Source: Heliobacterium chlorum (lineage in GTDB: Bacteria; Bacillota; Desulfitobacteriia; Heliobacteriales; Heliobacteriaceae). From it: a DNA stretch of 64,000 nt. Made by a program: the position numbers and the translations under genes. The stretch covers positions 1 to 64,000 of the forward strand of contig NZ_JACVHF010000009.1 of assembly GCF_014502795.1 (NCBI RefSeq). Direction: 5' to 3'. The notes under the pieces were generated by a model, which was not told where the DNA came from, searched no databases, and saw only the letters and a list, made by a program, of their open reading frames with translations. Numbering within the stretch: the first letter of the stretch is position 1; each line of letters starts with the position of its first letter. Below are positions 49,976-59,464 of the stretch, piece after piece.

Positions 49976-51904
49976 CTATCGTAATTCTCCAGGGAAAACG
50001 ATTTTCATAGGTCCTCTTTTTCGGCTCAAGGAGGCACCATCCAGCATCTCTCGAGCCGTACGAGCCAGGTTGTCCACTGTCAGTCCATAGGTTTCCCGGA
50101 GAATCGAAATCGAACCATGTTGAACGAATTCGTCAGGTATGCCGATCCGCTTAACTTTGCAATCGACATTCTTGGCTTCGAAGAGTTCTAAAATGGCGCT
50201 GCCGAATCCACCGGCCAGAATGTGCTCTTCTATGGTGATGATCTTCCCGATATCTCGGGCTAGCTTGAGAATCAGCTCTTCATCCAAGGGTTTGACAAAA
50301 CGGGCGTTCACTACGGCAGCACGGATGCCCTGCTCCTCCAGTTGGTTCGCCGCCTCTTCAGCAATTCTGACCATGTTGCCGATGGCAATGATGGCCACAT
50401 CGGTGCCCTGACGAAGCACTTCTCCTTTCCCGATGGGCAGGAGGGTCAGTTCCTTGTCCAGGGAGACGCCGACACCAGCGCCCCGGGGATAGCGGATGGC
50501 GATGGGTCCATTATATTCGACGGCCGTGTAGAGCATGTGCTGAAGCTCGTTTTCGTCTTTCGGAGACATGTGTACCAATTCGGGAATATGCCGTAAATAG
50601 GACATATCGAATACACCATGATGGGTTTCACCGTCATCGCCCACCATACCGCCGCGATCGATCGCAAAGACGACTGGTGCCTTGTGCAAGCAAGCATCGT
50701 GGAAGACCTGATCATAAGCACGTTGTAAAAAGGTAGAGTAAATGGCGACGACAGGCTTAAATCCCTGCAGCGCCATCGCCGATGACATGGTCACGGCGTG
50801 CTGTTCGGCGATCCCAACATCGATAAAACGGGAAGGGAAATTCCGGGCAAAAGCACCTACGCCGGTACCATCAGGCATGGCGGCAGTGATGGCCAAGATG
50901 CGTTCATCCTGCCGGGCCAATCTCAGCAGTGTCTCACTGAAGACTTGCGTATAGCTCGGGGGACCCTCACTCTTGTGCACTTTGCCGGTAGCCCGGTCAA
51001 AGGGGCCCACCCCGTGAAAGAGGCTCGGATTGGATTCGGCCGGCCCGTATCCTTTCCCTTTTTTCGTCAACACATGAACAAGCACAGGACCTTTCAGCCG
51101 GCGGGCATTAGCCAAGACGGCTCGCAGTTCCTGCAGGTTATGACCGTCAATCGGCCCTAGATAGGAGTAACCTAGTTCTTCGAAAAGCACACCAGGCACC
51201 ATCAAGTTCTTCAGGCCGTCTTTCATCTTTTCGAGCACCTTTAGGACGTGAGGCCCGATGGAAGGAATGCGTTTTAACACATCTTCCATCTCTTCTTTGT
51301 TGCGGAAATATCTCGGATCGGTGCGGATGCGTGTCAGGTATGTAGACATGGCACCGACGTTATCGGCGATCGATTTTTCGTTATCATTAAGAACCACGAT
51401 CAGATCGGTCTGCACATGTCCGGCATGGTTTAATGCTTCAAGGGCCATCCCGCCGGTCAACGCACCATCGCCGATGACAGCGATCACAGAACTGTCTTCT
51501 TTTTGGAGATCGCGCGCGCAGGCAAACCCCAGCGCGGCCGAGATCGATGTAGAACTGTGTCCCGTATTAAAAACATCGTGTTTGCTCTCAGAGCGCTTTG
51601 GAAAGCCAGCAAGGCCCCGGTGCCGTCGGAGAGTGGAAAATTCCTTGTAGCGACCTGTTAAGAGCTTGTGTACATAGGATTGGTGTCCCACGTCCCAGAC
51701 GATTTTATCCTTTGGCGTCTTAAAGACCAGATGTAGGGCCAGCGTCAATTCGACGACACCCAGGTTTGGTGCCAGATGACCCCCGTTGTTCGATGTGGTC
51801 TCGATAATAACCTCGCGAATTTCTTTGGATAACTGCTCTAACTCCGCTGAGGTCAGCTTGTGTAAGTCAGCAGGTTTGTGAATTTGGCTAAGAATCTGGG
51901 GCAT
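49976..51904 (-). CDS. dxs: 1-deoxy-D-xylulose-5-phosphate synthase
   Basis: The protein has 642 residues. TPP motif 'SSVIAVIGDGALTGGMALEA' and 'LNDNEKSIADNVGAM' (about 140-185), pyrimidine-domain 'DVGIAEQHAVTMSSAMAL' near 362 and 'FVKPLDEELILKLARDIG' near 560. First step of the MEP isoprenoid pathway, from pyruvate and glyceraldehyde-3-phosphate. ATG 51904 has AAGGTGG eight bases upstream. The promoter at 51997-52025 would start transcripts near 51990, so the frame to 51985 would be leaderless and is rejected. Confidence 0.96.
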   Translation of the reverse strand: MPQILSQIHKPADLHKLTSAELEQLSKEIREVIIETTSNNGGHLAPNLGVVELTLALHLVFKTPKDKIVWDVGHQSYVHKLLTGRYKEFSTLRRHRGLAGFPKRSESKHDVFNTGHSSTSISAALGFACARDLQKEDSSVIAVIGDGALTGGMALEALNHAGHVQTDLIVVLNDNEKSIADNVGAMSTYLTRIRTDPRYFRNKEEMEDVLKRIPSIGPHVLKVLEKMKDGLKNLMVPGVLFEELGYSYLGPIDGHNLQELRAVLANARRLKGPVLVHVLTKKGKGYGPAESNPSLFHGVGPFDRATGKVHKSEGPPSYTQVFSETLLRLARQDERILAITAAMPDGTGVGAFARNFPSRFIDVGIAEQHAVTMSSAMALQGFKPVVAIYSTFLQRAYDQVFHDACLHKAPVVFAIDRGGMVGDDGETHHGVFDMSYLRHIPELVHMSPKDENELQHMLYTAVEYNGPIAIRYPRGAGVGVSLDKELTLLPIGKGEVLRQGTDVAIIAIGNMVRIAEEAANQLEEQGIRAAVVNARFVKPLDEELILKLARDIGKIITIEEHILAGGFGSAILELFEAKNVDCKVKRIGIPDEFVQHGSISILRETYGLTVDNLARTAREMLDGASLSRKRGPMKIVFPGELR

Positions 51905-51996
51905 GTTAACGGCCACCTTCTCTCCGAACTTTTTGTCCTTTTGGACGCCATCCCTACTGTGAATGACCGTCACCCGTTTCATCATACCTGTCCATG

Positions 51997-52025
51997 ATTA
52001 TATCATGAAAAATTCTGCCCTTCAA
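51997..52025 (-). promoter_or_regulatory. Promoter of dxs
   Basis: TTGAAG, 17 bp, TATAAT on the minus strand; perfect -10 and spacer, 93 bp upstream of the chosen dxs ATG. Confidence 0.75.
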
Positions 52026-52118
52026 AGAATGTTGAACGTTTTTCCAGTCCGTCAGTGGAGGATATCGGGCAGTTCGTGTCGAAACGAGTGACCGTTTGGG
52101 ACAGGAGGTTAGTATAAA

Positions 52119-54155
52119 TTGCATACGTCGTCAAGGTTATTCCGGCAAATCATGGGTATCATGTTGGCATTTGTCCTTTTATGTCAAATGGGGTACCCAG
52201 AGATTGCTCACGCAGGGGAATCGTTCCCCTCCGACGTTTCCGTCGTCGATGTCACTAAGCCGGCTGTTGTTGAAGTCCAAGCGGGAGCCACAGCCACTTT
52301 CCGCTTCTCTGACCGAGCCTGGCCTGTCGCCGTCGGCGGGGTTGCTTCCGGCTTAGTCGTCAATCCAGACGGAGTGATCATCACTTCATCGCGCATCGTC
52401 GATCTGCTGAAAAAGGATCAGACCAGCATCCGGCAAGCTCTCGCGGACCGTTTTTTCGATGAAGTGCAAAAGCAAGTGGGACGCCGCCTTTCCGAGTCAG
52501 AACGATTGGGTATCGCCCAGAATACGACCCTGATGGAGGAAGTCAAAACGTACCAGCAGGTGCTCTTGTCAGATGGACAAAAGTATGATTTTCAACTGCT
52601 TTGGGCAGGAAGCCCGCCGCAGGAAGTTGTCCTCAACAACGCACCAGTAGTTTCCTATCGTCCAAAGGCTTCTACCGCAAAAACAGTGAAAGAAGAAGGC
52701 GTTGAACCCCGGCAAGATGAGGGTGTTTCTCCTGTTCCTACTCCTGCAGAAGAACCTACCGAAGTGGAACAGCCCGTTCCGGTAACATCTTACCCGAGCA
52801 ACCGAGAGTTTGACGCACTCCAAGAAGTGGCAGTCGTAAAAATTCAAGCCGAGAAAATGCCGTCCATGTTGCTGAGTCCCGCCGGCGAATCGGACTCGTC
52901 CAAAGCGGCCACAGTTATCGGCTTCCCGGGCAATGCCGATCCAACGGCCTTATTGACACCAGGAACAGTTACAGAAGTCGCTGAAAATCCCGGCACCATC
53001 GTCTCGTCGAAGACAGGAAAAGGAAAAGAAGCCTATGGTTCTTTGCTGGATATCGAAGCGACATTGGCGCCTGCCGCTGCCAGCGGACCTGTCGTCACCG
53101 GTGATGGTCGTATCGTCGGATTAGCTGGGAAAACGGCTAAAGGGACCGGCTTGTACCCCATGGTCAACAGCCAGGCTGTGCTGGAGGCCCTGCAGAAAGC
53201 AGGTCAATCGAACAAGGCCTCTGACACCACGTCGGTCTATGCCAAAGCCCTCTCCATGTATAACCAAGGGTATACGTCAAAAGCCATTTCCATTCTCGAT
53301 GATGTCCTCGATATGTTTCCCCACCACGGCCCGGCAAAAGCCTTGTTAGCCGATGCGAAAGCTCGCCTGGAAAACGGTGAAGACCGGATCTATTGGCCTG
53401 ACTTCATCCTGCATAGTGTGATCACCCTGCTCATAGTTGCCGCTGGGGGTGCCTATCTCTGGATCAGGTACAAAAAAGGCCGACGGAAGCAATCTTCCAC
53501 TAAAGGAACCGTTCCCAGCAATTCTGAAGATATCACTTCATCGACTTCAGAAAAGAAGGCTTCTTCATCACCCATTTCATTCTTAATTTCGAAAGAAGAA
53601 AAAAACTCTCCCACCAATGAATCGCCTATAGATAATAATATGGTCGATTCCGCTTCAGAATTACCATCTATTGGTATGGATAGAAGCGTTTCTGGATCCA
53701 TTTTGGATGCTTCCGTTGATAGGAGCGATTCAAGGGCGTTCACAGATTCGGCTGCCACTGATGACTCTAACGGGAAAGGACCAGAGAAAATCCCCTCCCC
53801 TGCTGCATCGATAAAGCAACAGAATGCTGTCATCCCGGTCATCGAATTTTTTTCGGGCATGTTAACCGGACGTAAATACGTCATCCCTAAAAAAGGTCTC
53901 TTGATTGGACGAGATCCCTCTGCCTGCCAGATCGCCTTAAAAGACCCGGTCATCTCCAAGCAGCATCTCTTTATCGGTCCCGATCCTTTCGATCACAATT
54001 CGATCATCGTCACCGATAAAATGTCGACCAACGGAACCTTTATCAACTCCCCTGATGGAGAGAAACTTGTCGGGTCTCTCCCCTTAAAGGATGGCGATAA
54101 GGTGTTCCTCGGGAAGCAAAATGGGTTTGTGCTTCGTTTGACTGATGAAGAATAA
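52119..54155 (+). CDS. Membrane protein with degenerate trypsin-like domain, TPR, TM segment and C-terminal FHA domain
   Basis: The protein has 678 residues. Signal/anchor 10-30 ('IMGIMLAFVLLCQMGYPEI'); HtrA-like extracytoplasmic domain about 40-365 with 'ASGLVVNPDGVIITSSRIVD' (the His position reads Arg) and 'AAASGPVVTGDGRIVGL' (the Ser of GNSGGP reads Ala); TPR-like 'ALSMYNQGYTSKAISILDDV' about 380-420; TM 'HSVITLLIVAAGGAYLWI' about 435-452; Ser-rich linker; FHA 580-675 with 'GLLIGRDPSACQIALKDPVI', 'SKQHLFIG' and 'STNGTFIN'. FHA reads phospho-threonine in the cytoplasm. TTG start with AGGAGG ten bases upstream. One of two plus-strand genes. Confidence 0.85.
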   Translation: MHTSSRLFRQIMGIMLAFVLLCQMGYPEIAHAGESFPSDVSVVDVTKPAVVEVQAGATATFRFSDRAWPVAVGGVASGLVVNPDGVIITSSRIVDLLKKDQTSIRQALADRFFDEVQKQVGRRLSESERLGIAQNTTLMEEVKTYQQVLLSDGQKYDFQLLWAGSPPQEVVLNNAPVVSYRPKASTAKTVKEEGVEPRQDEGVSPVPTPAEEPTEVEQPVPVTSYPSNREFDALQEVAVVKIQAEKMPSMLLSPAGESDSSKAATVIGFPGNADPTALLTPGTVTEVAENPGTIVSSKTGKGKEAYGSLLDIEATLAPAAASGPVVTGDGRIVGLAGKTAKGTGLYPMVNSQAVLEALQKAGQSNKASDTTSVYAKALSMYNQGYTSKAISILDDVLDMFPHHGPAKALLADAKARLENGEDRIYWPDFILHSVITLLIVAAGGAYLWIRYKKGRRKQSSTKGTVPSNSEDITSSTSEKKASSSPISFLISKEEKNSPTNESPIDNNMVDSASELPSIGMDRSVSGSILDASVDRSDSRAFTDSAATDDSNGKGPEKIPSPAASIKQQNAVIPVIEFFSGMLTGRKYVIPKKGLLIGRDPSACQIALKDPVISKQHLFIGPDPFDHNSIIVTDKMSTNGTFINSPDGEKLVGSLPLKDGDKVFLGKQNGFVLRLTDEE

Positions 54156-54193
54156 ACAGGCGCAATAATCTTCAAAAGACCTTGATCAAATGG

Positions 54194-54237
54194 AAAAAGC
54201 CCTATGAAGCATTCGCATGCTTCATAGGGCTTTTTTT
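54194..54237. terminator. Bidirectional terminator between the FHA gene and ispA
   Basis: AAAAAGCCCTATGAAGCA, TTCGCA, TGCTTCATAGGGC and TTTTTTT; A/T-runs on both sides serve both convergent genes. Confidence 0.95.
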
Positions 54238-54241
54238 AATT

Positions 54242-55132
54242 CTAATTTTCTCGCACCAGTAAAAACTTGGCCAGCTCGCGCAATATGTCCGCTTTTTCTT
54301 CAAACATCTGGAGGCTCTCTTGGGCCGCTTGAACGACCCGGCAGGCCTCTTCCTGGGCTTTTTCAATACCGAGGAGAGAGGGGTAGGTTGCTTTGTTGTT
54401 CTTTTCGTCGCTACCTACCGGTTTGCCGATCTTCTCTTGATCTCCTTGGATGTCGAGCAAGTCGTCGGTGATCTGAAAGGCGAGTCCCAGATAATCGCCG
54501 TATTCCGATAAGGCACGAATCTCTTCATCAGTGCCGCCGCCTAAGATGGCGCCGATGCGCAGGGATGAACGGATCAGAGCCCCTGTTTTGTGACGATGTA
54601 TGTACTCCATGGTCGATAAATCGATCTGCCGGTTTTCCGACTCCATATCGACAACTTGTCCGCCAATCATGCCCATCGTTCCGGAGGCTTCCGCGAGTTC
54701 GGCGATCACTTGCAGGACCCGGGCCGGCTCATGGCCTTCCCGGAGGGCTTCCTCCGCGACGAGACCGAAAGCTCTTGTCAACAAGGCATCGCCAGCCAGG
54801 ACAGCGGTAGCTTCTCCGAAGACTTTGTGATTCGTCGGCATACCCCGCCGCAGGTCGTCATCATCCATAGCCGGTAGGTCATCGTGGATCAACGAGTAGG
54901 TGTGGATCATCTCTAAGGCGCAAGCGGCCGACAGCACCTTTTCTTCATCGCCGCCGACGGCTCGGCAACCGGCCAGTACCAGGATCGGGCGAAGGCGTTT
55001 ACCGCCCGCGAAAATGCTGTAGCGCATCGCTTTATGGATGACAGCTGGGTACGTCTCTTCCGATGGAAGGTAACGTCCGAGCGCCTCGTCTACCTGTTGA
55101 ATCATCAGCTTCATTTCGGCTTTGAGATTCAC
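54242..55132 (-). CDS. ispA: Farnesyl/geranyl diphosphate synthase (short-chain polyprenyl synthase)
   Basis: The protein has 296 residues. First Asp-rich motif 'IHDDLPAMDDDDLRRGMPTN' near residue 84, second 'FQITDDLLDIQGDQEKIG' near 223, plus 'AGGKRLRPILVLAGC' near 44. It condenses IPP with allylic diphosphates. GTG start with AGGAGGGGG. The xse-ispA-dxs order is the conserved one, except that a plus-strand gene now splits ispA from dxs. Confidence 0.95.
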   Translation of the reverse strand: MNLKAEMKLMIQQVDEALGRYLPSEETYPAVIHKAMRYSIFAGGKRLRPILVLAGCRAVGGDEEKVLSAACALEMIHTYSLIHDDLPAMDDDDLRRGMPTNHKVFGEATAVLAGDALLTRAFGLVAEEALREGHEPARVLQVIAELAEASGTMGMIGGQVVDMESENRQIDLSTMEYIHRHKTGALIRSSLRIGAILGGGTDEEIRALSEYGDYLGLAFQITDDLLDIQGDQEKIGKPVGSDEKNNKATYPSLLGIEKAQEEACRVVQAAQESLQMFEEKADILRELAKFLLVREN

Positions 55133-55136
55133 AGCT

Positions 55137-55427
55137 TTATTCCCCCTCCTCCAATACGAATAGGCCTGCGACGGTGGTTTCGGCAGACGGCTGAGCCGGT
55201 TCTTCGATGATCGTTACACCCTTCGGTGACTCTATGAGCTTTTGTACTTTTGCCTCATAGGCATCCAACTGAAGGTGACAGTGACGGACCAGGCCAATGC
55301 CTTCCTGAAACAGTTTTAAGGAATCATCCAAGGGGACTTCGCCCGTTTCCAAGGCCCGCACCACTTCTTCCAAGCGAGCAATCGCTGCTTCGTAAGCTAG
55401 TCCAGGCTTTCCCTTTTGATTTGCCAC
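55137..55427 (-). CDS. xseB: Exodeoxyribonuclease VII small subunit
   Basis: The protein has 96 residues. 'YEAAIARLEEVVRALETGEV' and 'PLDDSLKLFQEGIGLVRHCH' form the two-helix signature of XseB; the tail after residue 68 is a disordered Pro/Glu extension, longer than usual. It pairs with XseA. Overlaps xseA by 31 bp, so translation is coupled. Confidence 0.95.
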   Translation of the reverse strand: MANQKGKPGLAYEAAIARLEEVVRALETGEVPLDDSLKLFQEGIGLVRHCHLQLDAYEAKVQKLIESPKGVTIIEEPAQPSAETTVAGLFVLEEGE

Positions 55428-56770
55428 CGACGATTCTCCCTTCTTTCTTCCACGCGGCAGGCCAGCTCGCCGCGATGTAAGACGATATCCACAGTGTCTC
55501 CCGGCGCGATCTCTTTCGCGTCACGGACGACTCGTCCATCTTGATCCATGCAGAGGGAAAAGCCGCGATCCAAGACAGCGAGCGGGCTAAGCGCGTCCAT
55601 GAGGCTCGCTTGCAAAGCCAACTCTTTCCGTTTTTCCTGAAGTCCCTTTTGGGCGATCATCACCAGTTGACGTTGCAGTTCTTCCAGGCGCTGCCGCCGC
55701 GGCAGCAGCCGCTGAGGCGCTCCCATCGTACGGAGCCGCTTCTCTAGGTCTGTGACGCGGCCGCGCATCATCGATAGCCGAGCCGGCGATAGGACTCTGC
55801 GCAATCGCTCCTCGAACTGATCGACTCGCTGGCGAGGAACACGGAGACGGTGAAGCGGCTGGGACAAGGAAGGCCGGTTTTCCAGCGAAGCCACATTTCG
55901 CCGGGCTCGCTCCAGCCGTGCGATCATCGACCGTTGCAGTTGTATCGTTAATTCATTGACTCTGTCTTGCAAGGCGGCATAGAGCGGTACCGCCAGTTCA
56001 GCAGCGGCCGAGGGCGTAGCAGCGCGGACATCGGCCACTAGATCGCTGAGTGAAACATCAGACTCATGGCCTACCGCCGAGATAACCGGAACGGGAAACG
56101 CAGCGATCGCGCGGCAGAGAGCTTCATCGTTGAAGGCCCAGAGATCTTCACGAGAGCCGCCGCCCCGGCCGATGATGACCACATCCACATCCGGTTGTCC
56201 TTCGAGTCTCTGCAGTGCCCGGAGGAGGCTGGGGACCGCCTCCTCTCCTTGCACAATGGCAGGAGAGAAGAGGATATTCATCGCCGGGAAGCGCCGTTGA
56301 ATGACTGAGAAAAGATCGCGGATAGCCGCACCTGTCGGAGCTGTCACGATGCCCACTTTGCGAGGCAAAGGGGGAAGGGGACGTTTGCGATCTCGTGCAA
56401 AAAGCCCATCGGCCTCCAAGCGCCGTTTCGTTTGCTCCAGAGCGAGGAAGATGCCTCCCAGCCCGGCCGGCTCCATCTCATCGACATAGATTTGATAGTT
56501 GCCGTCTCGTGCATATACAGACACCTGGCCGCGGATGATCACATTCAATCCGTTTTCCGGGCGGAAGGAGAGAAAGCGGTTTTTGCCGCGAAACATCACC
56601 GCCCGGACCGTACTTTCCTTATCTTTTAGAGTAAAGTACATATGTCCAGACGTGTGATGCTTATAGTTAGAGATTTCCCCTTGTATCCATACGGCCGACA
56701 ACAAGGGTGCATTCTCTAAGAGTCCTTGGATATATTGATTGAGTTGAGTTACGGACCAGATTTTATCCAT
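55397..56770 (-). CDS. xseA: Exodeoxyribonuclease VII large subunit
   Basis: The protein has 457 residues. N-terminal OB-fold ('WSVTQLNQYIQGLLENAPLL', 'VWIQGEISNYKHHTSGHMYF'), catalytic domain with 'GIVTAPTGAAIRDLFSVIQR', 'VVIIGRGGGSREDLWAFNDE' and 'VISAVGHESDVSLSDLVADV', then a long coiled coil. It degrades single-stranded DNA. ATG 56770 has AAGGGGG six bases upstream; the frame to 56818 is rejected. Confidence 0.95.
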   Translation of the reverse strand: MDKIWSVTQLNQYIQGLLENAPLLSAVWIQGEISNYKHHTSGHMYFTLKDKESTVRAVMFRGKNRFLSFRPENGLNVIIRGQVSVYARDGNYQIYVDEMEPAGLGGIFLALEQTKRRLEADGLFARDRKRPLPPLPRKVGIVTAPTGAAIRDLFSVIQRRFPAMNILFSPAIVQGEEAVPSLLRALQRLEGQPDVDVVIIGRGGGSREDLWAFNDEALCRAIAAFPVPVISAVGHESDVSLSDLVADVRAATPSAAAELAVPLYAALQDRVNELTIQLQRSMIARLERARRNVASLENRPSLSQPLHRLRVPRQRVDQFEERLRRVLSPARLSMMRGRVTDLEKRLRTMGAPQRLLPRRQRLEELQRQLVMIAQKGLQEKRKELALQASLMDALSPLAVLDRGFSLCMDQDGRVVRDAKEIAPGDTVDIVLHRGELACRVEERRENRRWQIKRESLD

Positions 56771-56850
56771 TGCCGGCCCCCTTGTATCGCAAAGCGGCCC
56801 GTAACGAGAACTCACCATTCCCTCCGGTACCGCTTTGACTGTAGTGGATA

Positions 56851-58260
56851 TTAGATTGCCTTTTCCGCCGTTTTTGCCATCACGTATTCGTCGATAGCCC
56901 GAGCTGACTTTTTACCGGCTCCCATGGCCAAGATGACCGTTGCTGCACCCGTGACGATATCGCCGCCGGCGAACACACCGGGAATCGATGTACGACCATC
57001 TTCATCAGCTACGATATTTCCTTTGCGGTTCAGTTCCAGATCAGGGACAGACTTCGTTGCCAAGGGGTTGGGGCCGGTACCGATCGAGACAATGACTGTA
57101 TCGATATCCATGATGTATTCCGAGCCAGGAATCGCCACGGGGGAGCGGCGGCCCGAGGCGTCCGGTTCACCCAATTCAAAGCGAACACACTTCATCGCTT
57201 TCACCCAGCCGTTCTCATCACCGATGATCTCCACAGGGCTCGTGAGCAGTTGAAACTGAACTCCTTCTTCATGGGCATGTTCAATCTCTTCGGCCCGGGC
57301 GGGCATCTCTTTCTCCGAGCGACGATAGATGATGTGAACTTCCTCTGCGCCAAGTCGCAAGGCTGTCCTCGCGGCATCCATGGCCACGTTGCCGGCACCA
57401 AGTACGGCAACCTTGCGACCCACCTTGACAGGCGTCTGGTATTCCGGGAAACAGTAGCCCTTCATCAGGTTCGTCCGGGTCAAAAATTCATTGGCCGAAA
57501 AGACACCACACAAATTTTCCCCAGGAATACCCATGAAATTGGGCAAACCGGCGCCTGTGCCCAAGAAAACAGCTTCATAACCGTTCGCTAACAGTTCATG
57601 GACATTGGTCGCTTTTCCTACGACGGAGTTAAACTGCATCTCTACACCGAGCTTACGCAGGTTATCGATCTCCTGCTCCACAATGTCCTTGGGCAGTCGA
57701 AATTCAGGAATGCCATACATCAGCACACCGCCGGCGGTGTGCAGCGCTTCAAAAATAGTCACATCATAGCCCAACTTGGCCAAATCAGCGGCACAAGTTA
57801 ATCCGGCCGGGCCGGCGCCGACGACAGCCACCTTTTTCCCTTTTCTCGGAGCCTGCTCCGGGAGCGTCGCGCCTTGACGCATTTCCCAATCGGCCACAAA
57901 CCGTTCGAGGCGTCCGATGGCCACCGGTTCTGACTTAATGCCGACGATGCACTTGGCTTCGCACTGGCTCTCCTGGGGACATACGCGACCACAGATGGCC
58001 GGAAGAGCGTTTTTCTCTTTCAACAGAACTGCCGCCTGGGCGAAATCCCCATCAGCCACAGCCTGGATAAAATCAGGAATCAGCACTTCTACAGGGCAGC
58101 CTTCACGACATTTCGGTTTTTTACATTGAAGGCAGCGGCCCGCTTCCTCCATCGCCTGTTCCTTTGTATATCCCAGAGCTACCTCTTGGAAATTATGGCG
58201 GCGGACTTGCGGATCCTGGCAGGGCATCCCTTGACGGTCAGCTCTTTGCTTTAATGACAT
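56851..58260 (-). CDS. nfnB: NfnB/SudA-type glutamate synthase-like flavoprotein (NADP-ferredoxin transhydrogenase large subunit)
   Basis: The protein has about 469 residues. N-terminal 4Fe-4S cysteines: 'CLQCKKPKCREGCPVEVLIP' and 'CGRVCPQESQCEAKC'. FAD site 'VAVVGAGPAGLTCAADLAKL' near 146; NADPH site 'VAVLGAGNVAMDAARTALRL' near 287; second FAD part 'PGVFAGGDIVTGAATVILAM' near 430. With NfnA it couples NADH- and ferredoxin-dependent reduction of NADP by electron bifurcation. Second ATG (58260) preferred: AAGGAGG nine bases upstream. Lies 10 bp inside the nfnA end. NfnB rather than GltD is inferred from the paired nfnA. Confidence 0.92.
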   Translation of the reverse strand: MSLKQRADRQGMPCQDPQVRRHNFQEVALGYTKEQAMEEAGRCLQCKKPKCREGCPVEVLIPDFIQAVADGDFAQAAVLLKEKNALPAICGRVCPQESQCEAKCIVGIKSEPVAIGRLERFVADWEMRQGATLPEQAPRKGKKVAVVGAGPAGLTCAADLAKLGYDVTIFEALHTAGGVLMYGIPEFRLPKDIVEQEIDNLRKLGVEMQFNSVVGKATNVHELLANGYEAVFLGTGAGLPNFMGIPGENLCGVFSANEFLTRTNLMKGYCFPEYQTPVKVGRKVAVLGAGNVAMDAARTALRLGAEEVHIIYRRSEKEMPARAEEIEHAHEEGVQFQLLTSPVEIIGDENGWVKAMKCVRFELGEPDASGRRSPVAIPGSEYIMDIDTVIVSIGTGPNPLATKSVPDLELNRKGNIVADEDGRTSIPGVFAGGDIVTGAATVILAMGAGKKSARAIDEYVMAKTAEKAI

Positions 58261-59105
58261 CCGCATCCACCTCCTTGATGTTGATGTTCCAGCGCGGCTA
58301 GGGCGCGTTTTTCCTCGTCTTTATAGATAGACAGCCGTTTCATGGCTAAGTCGAAGTCAACCATGTGTCCGTCGAACTCAGGGCCGTCGACACAAGCAAA
58401 CTTGGTCTCATTGCCCACTTGAACCCGGCATGCGCCGCACATGCCCGTGCCGTCCATCATCAGCGGGTTCATGCTGACAATCGTCTTTACGCCCCATGGA
58501 CGGGTCACATTGGTGATGGCTCGCATCATCGGCATCGGTCCGATGGCCCAAACATGATTCAAATTCGAGTTCGCTTCATAGACATCTTTCAGCGCGTCCG
58601 TGACAAAACCTTTGCGTCCGTACGAACCGTCATCAGTACAGACGATGAGTTTACTACTGACAGATGCCATCTTCTCTTCCCAGAAAAGCAGTTCCTTGTT
58701 CCGGGCGCCGATGATAGCGAATACCTCGTTTCCGGCTGCTTTTAAGGCCTTGGCGATCGGATAGATAGGTGCAATGCCTACACCGCCGCCGACAATCGCT
58801 ACCGGTCCGTCAAAACGCTCGATTTCTGAGGGCACGCCCAGCGGTCCCACCACATCCAATATATTGTCGCCCACTTCCAGTTGACCGAGCCTCTTGGTAC
58901 CGGCTCCCATCTCCTGAAATATGGCTGTAATCGTTCCCTCTTCCCGATCAAAATCGGCGATGGTGAGGGGAATTCGTTCCCCTTTTTCGTCGGCTCGGAG
59001 TATAAAAAACTGTCCAGCCTGGGCCTTTGCGGCGACGAGGGGTGCTTTTATATCAAAAAGCTTAACTGTCGGAGAAAAAATCTCTTTCCGCACGATGGGG
59101 TACAT
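58251..59105 (-). CDS. nfnA: NfnA, ferredoxin-NADP reductase-type subunit
   Basis: The protein has 284 residues. FAD/NAD-binding reductase fold ('AGQFFILRADEKGERIPLTI', 'VAIVGGGVGIAPIYPIAKAL', about 30-125) and a C-terminal [2Fe-2S] site 'DGTGMCGACRVQVGNETKFA' with 'CVDGPEFDGH'; 'GGGCGCH' ends it. It is the NADH-side partner of NfnB. Overlap with nfnB gives a tight operon. Promoter not certain. Confidence 0.93.
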   Translation of the reverse strand: MYPIVRKEIFSPTVKLFDIKAPLVAAKAQAGQFFILRADEKGERIPLTIADFDREEGTITAIFQEMGAGTKRLGQLEVGDNILDVVGPLGVPSEIERFDGPVAIVGGGVGIAPIYPIAKALKAAGNEVFAIIGARNKELLFWEEKMASVSSKLIVCTDDGSYGRKGFVTDALKDVYEANSNLNHVWAIGPMPMMRAITNVTRPWGVKTIVSMNPLMMDGTGMCGACRVQVGNETKFACVDGPEFDGHMVDFDLAMKRLSIYKDEEKRALAALEHQHQGGGCGCH

Positions 59106-59464
59106 TCGCCTCTGCCTCCCTTATAATTTTATTTTGTCTGCTGCCACATACCCATGAGCGGTTTGTTTCATGTTGCAAAAAAGATACAAGATAAATTAAT
59201 TCGGGGTCGGAAAACAGGATCCTTTTTTTGCGAAGTACGAATGGCAGGACATTGGTCTCTGTAATGAAAAACTGGCTCCCTTTTATCCAAGAGCCTGTAC
59301 AGATCGCTAAACCGGGACTAATTCGTATCGTGAATCCCGTATACATATCGGCAGACAGTAAAATCGCATCAGAAAGAAAAATACCGCCCGTCGGCGGTAC
59401 CACTGTGACAATTTACAGGTCTTGACCAACGCAATTTTCAGTCTACCATTTGCTATTTCTGTGG
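59106..59464. other. Intergenic region upstream of nfnA
   Basis: It contains the terminator of the TsaD-like gene (59372-59400) and about 260 bp of leader before nfnA. A TTGCAA occurs near 59175 (minus) but no well-spaced -10. No gene seen. Confidence 0.6.
59372..59400 (-). terminator. Intrinsic terminator after the TsaD-like gene
   Basis: TACCGCC, GACG, GGCGGTA, then TTTTTCTTTCT on the minus strand, about 65 bp past the stop. Confidence 0.8.
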
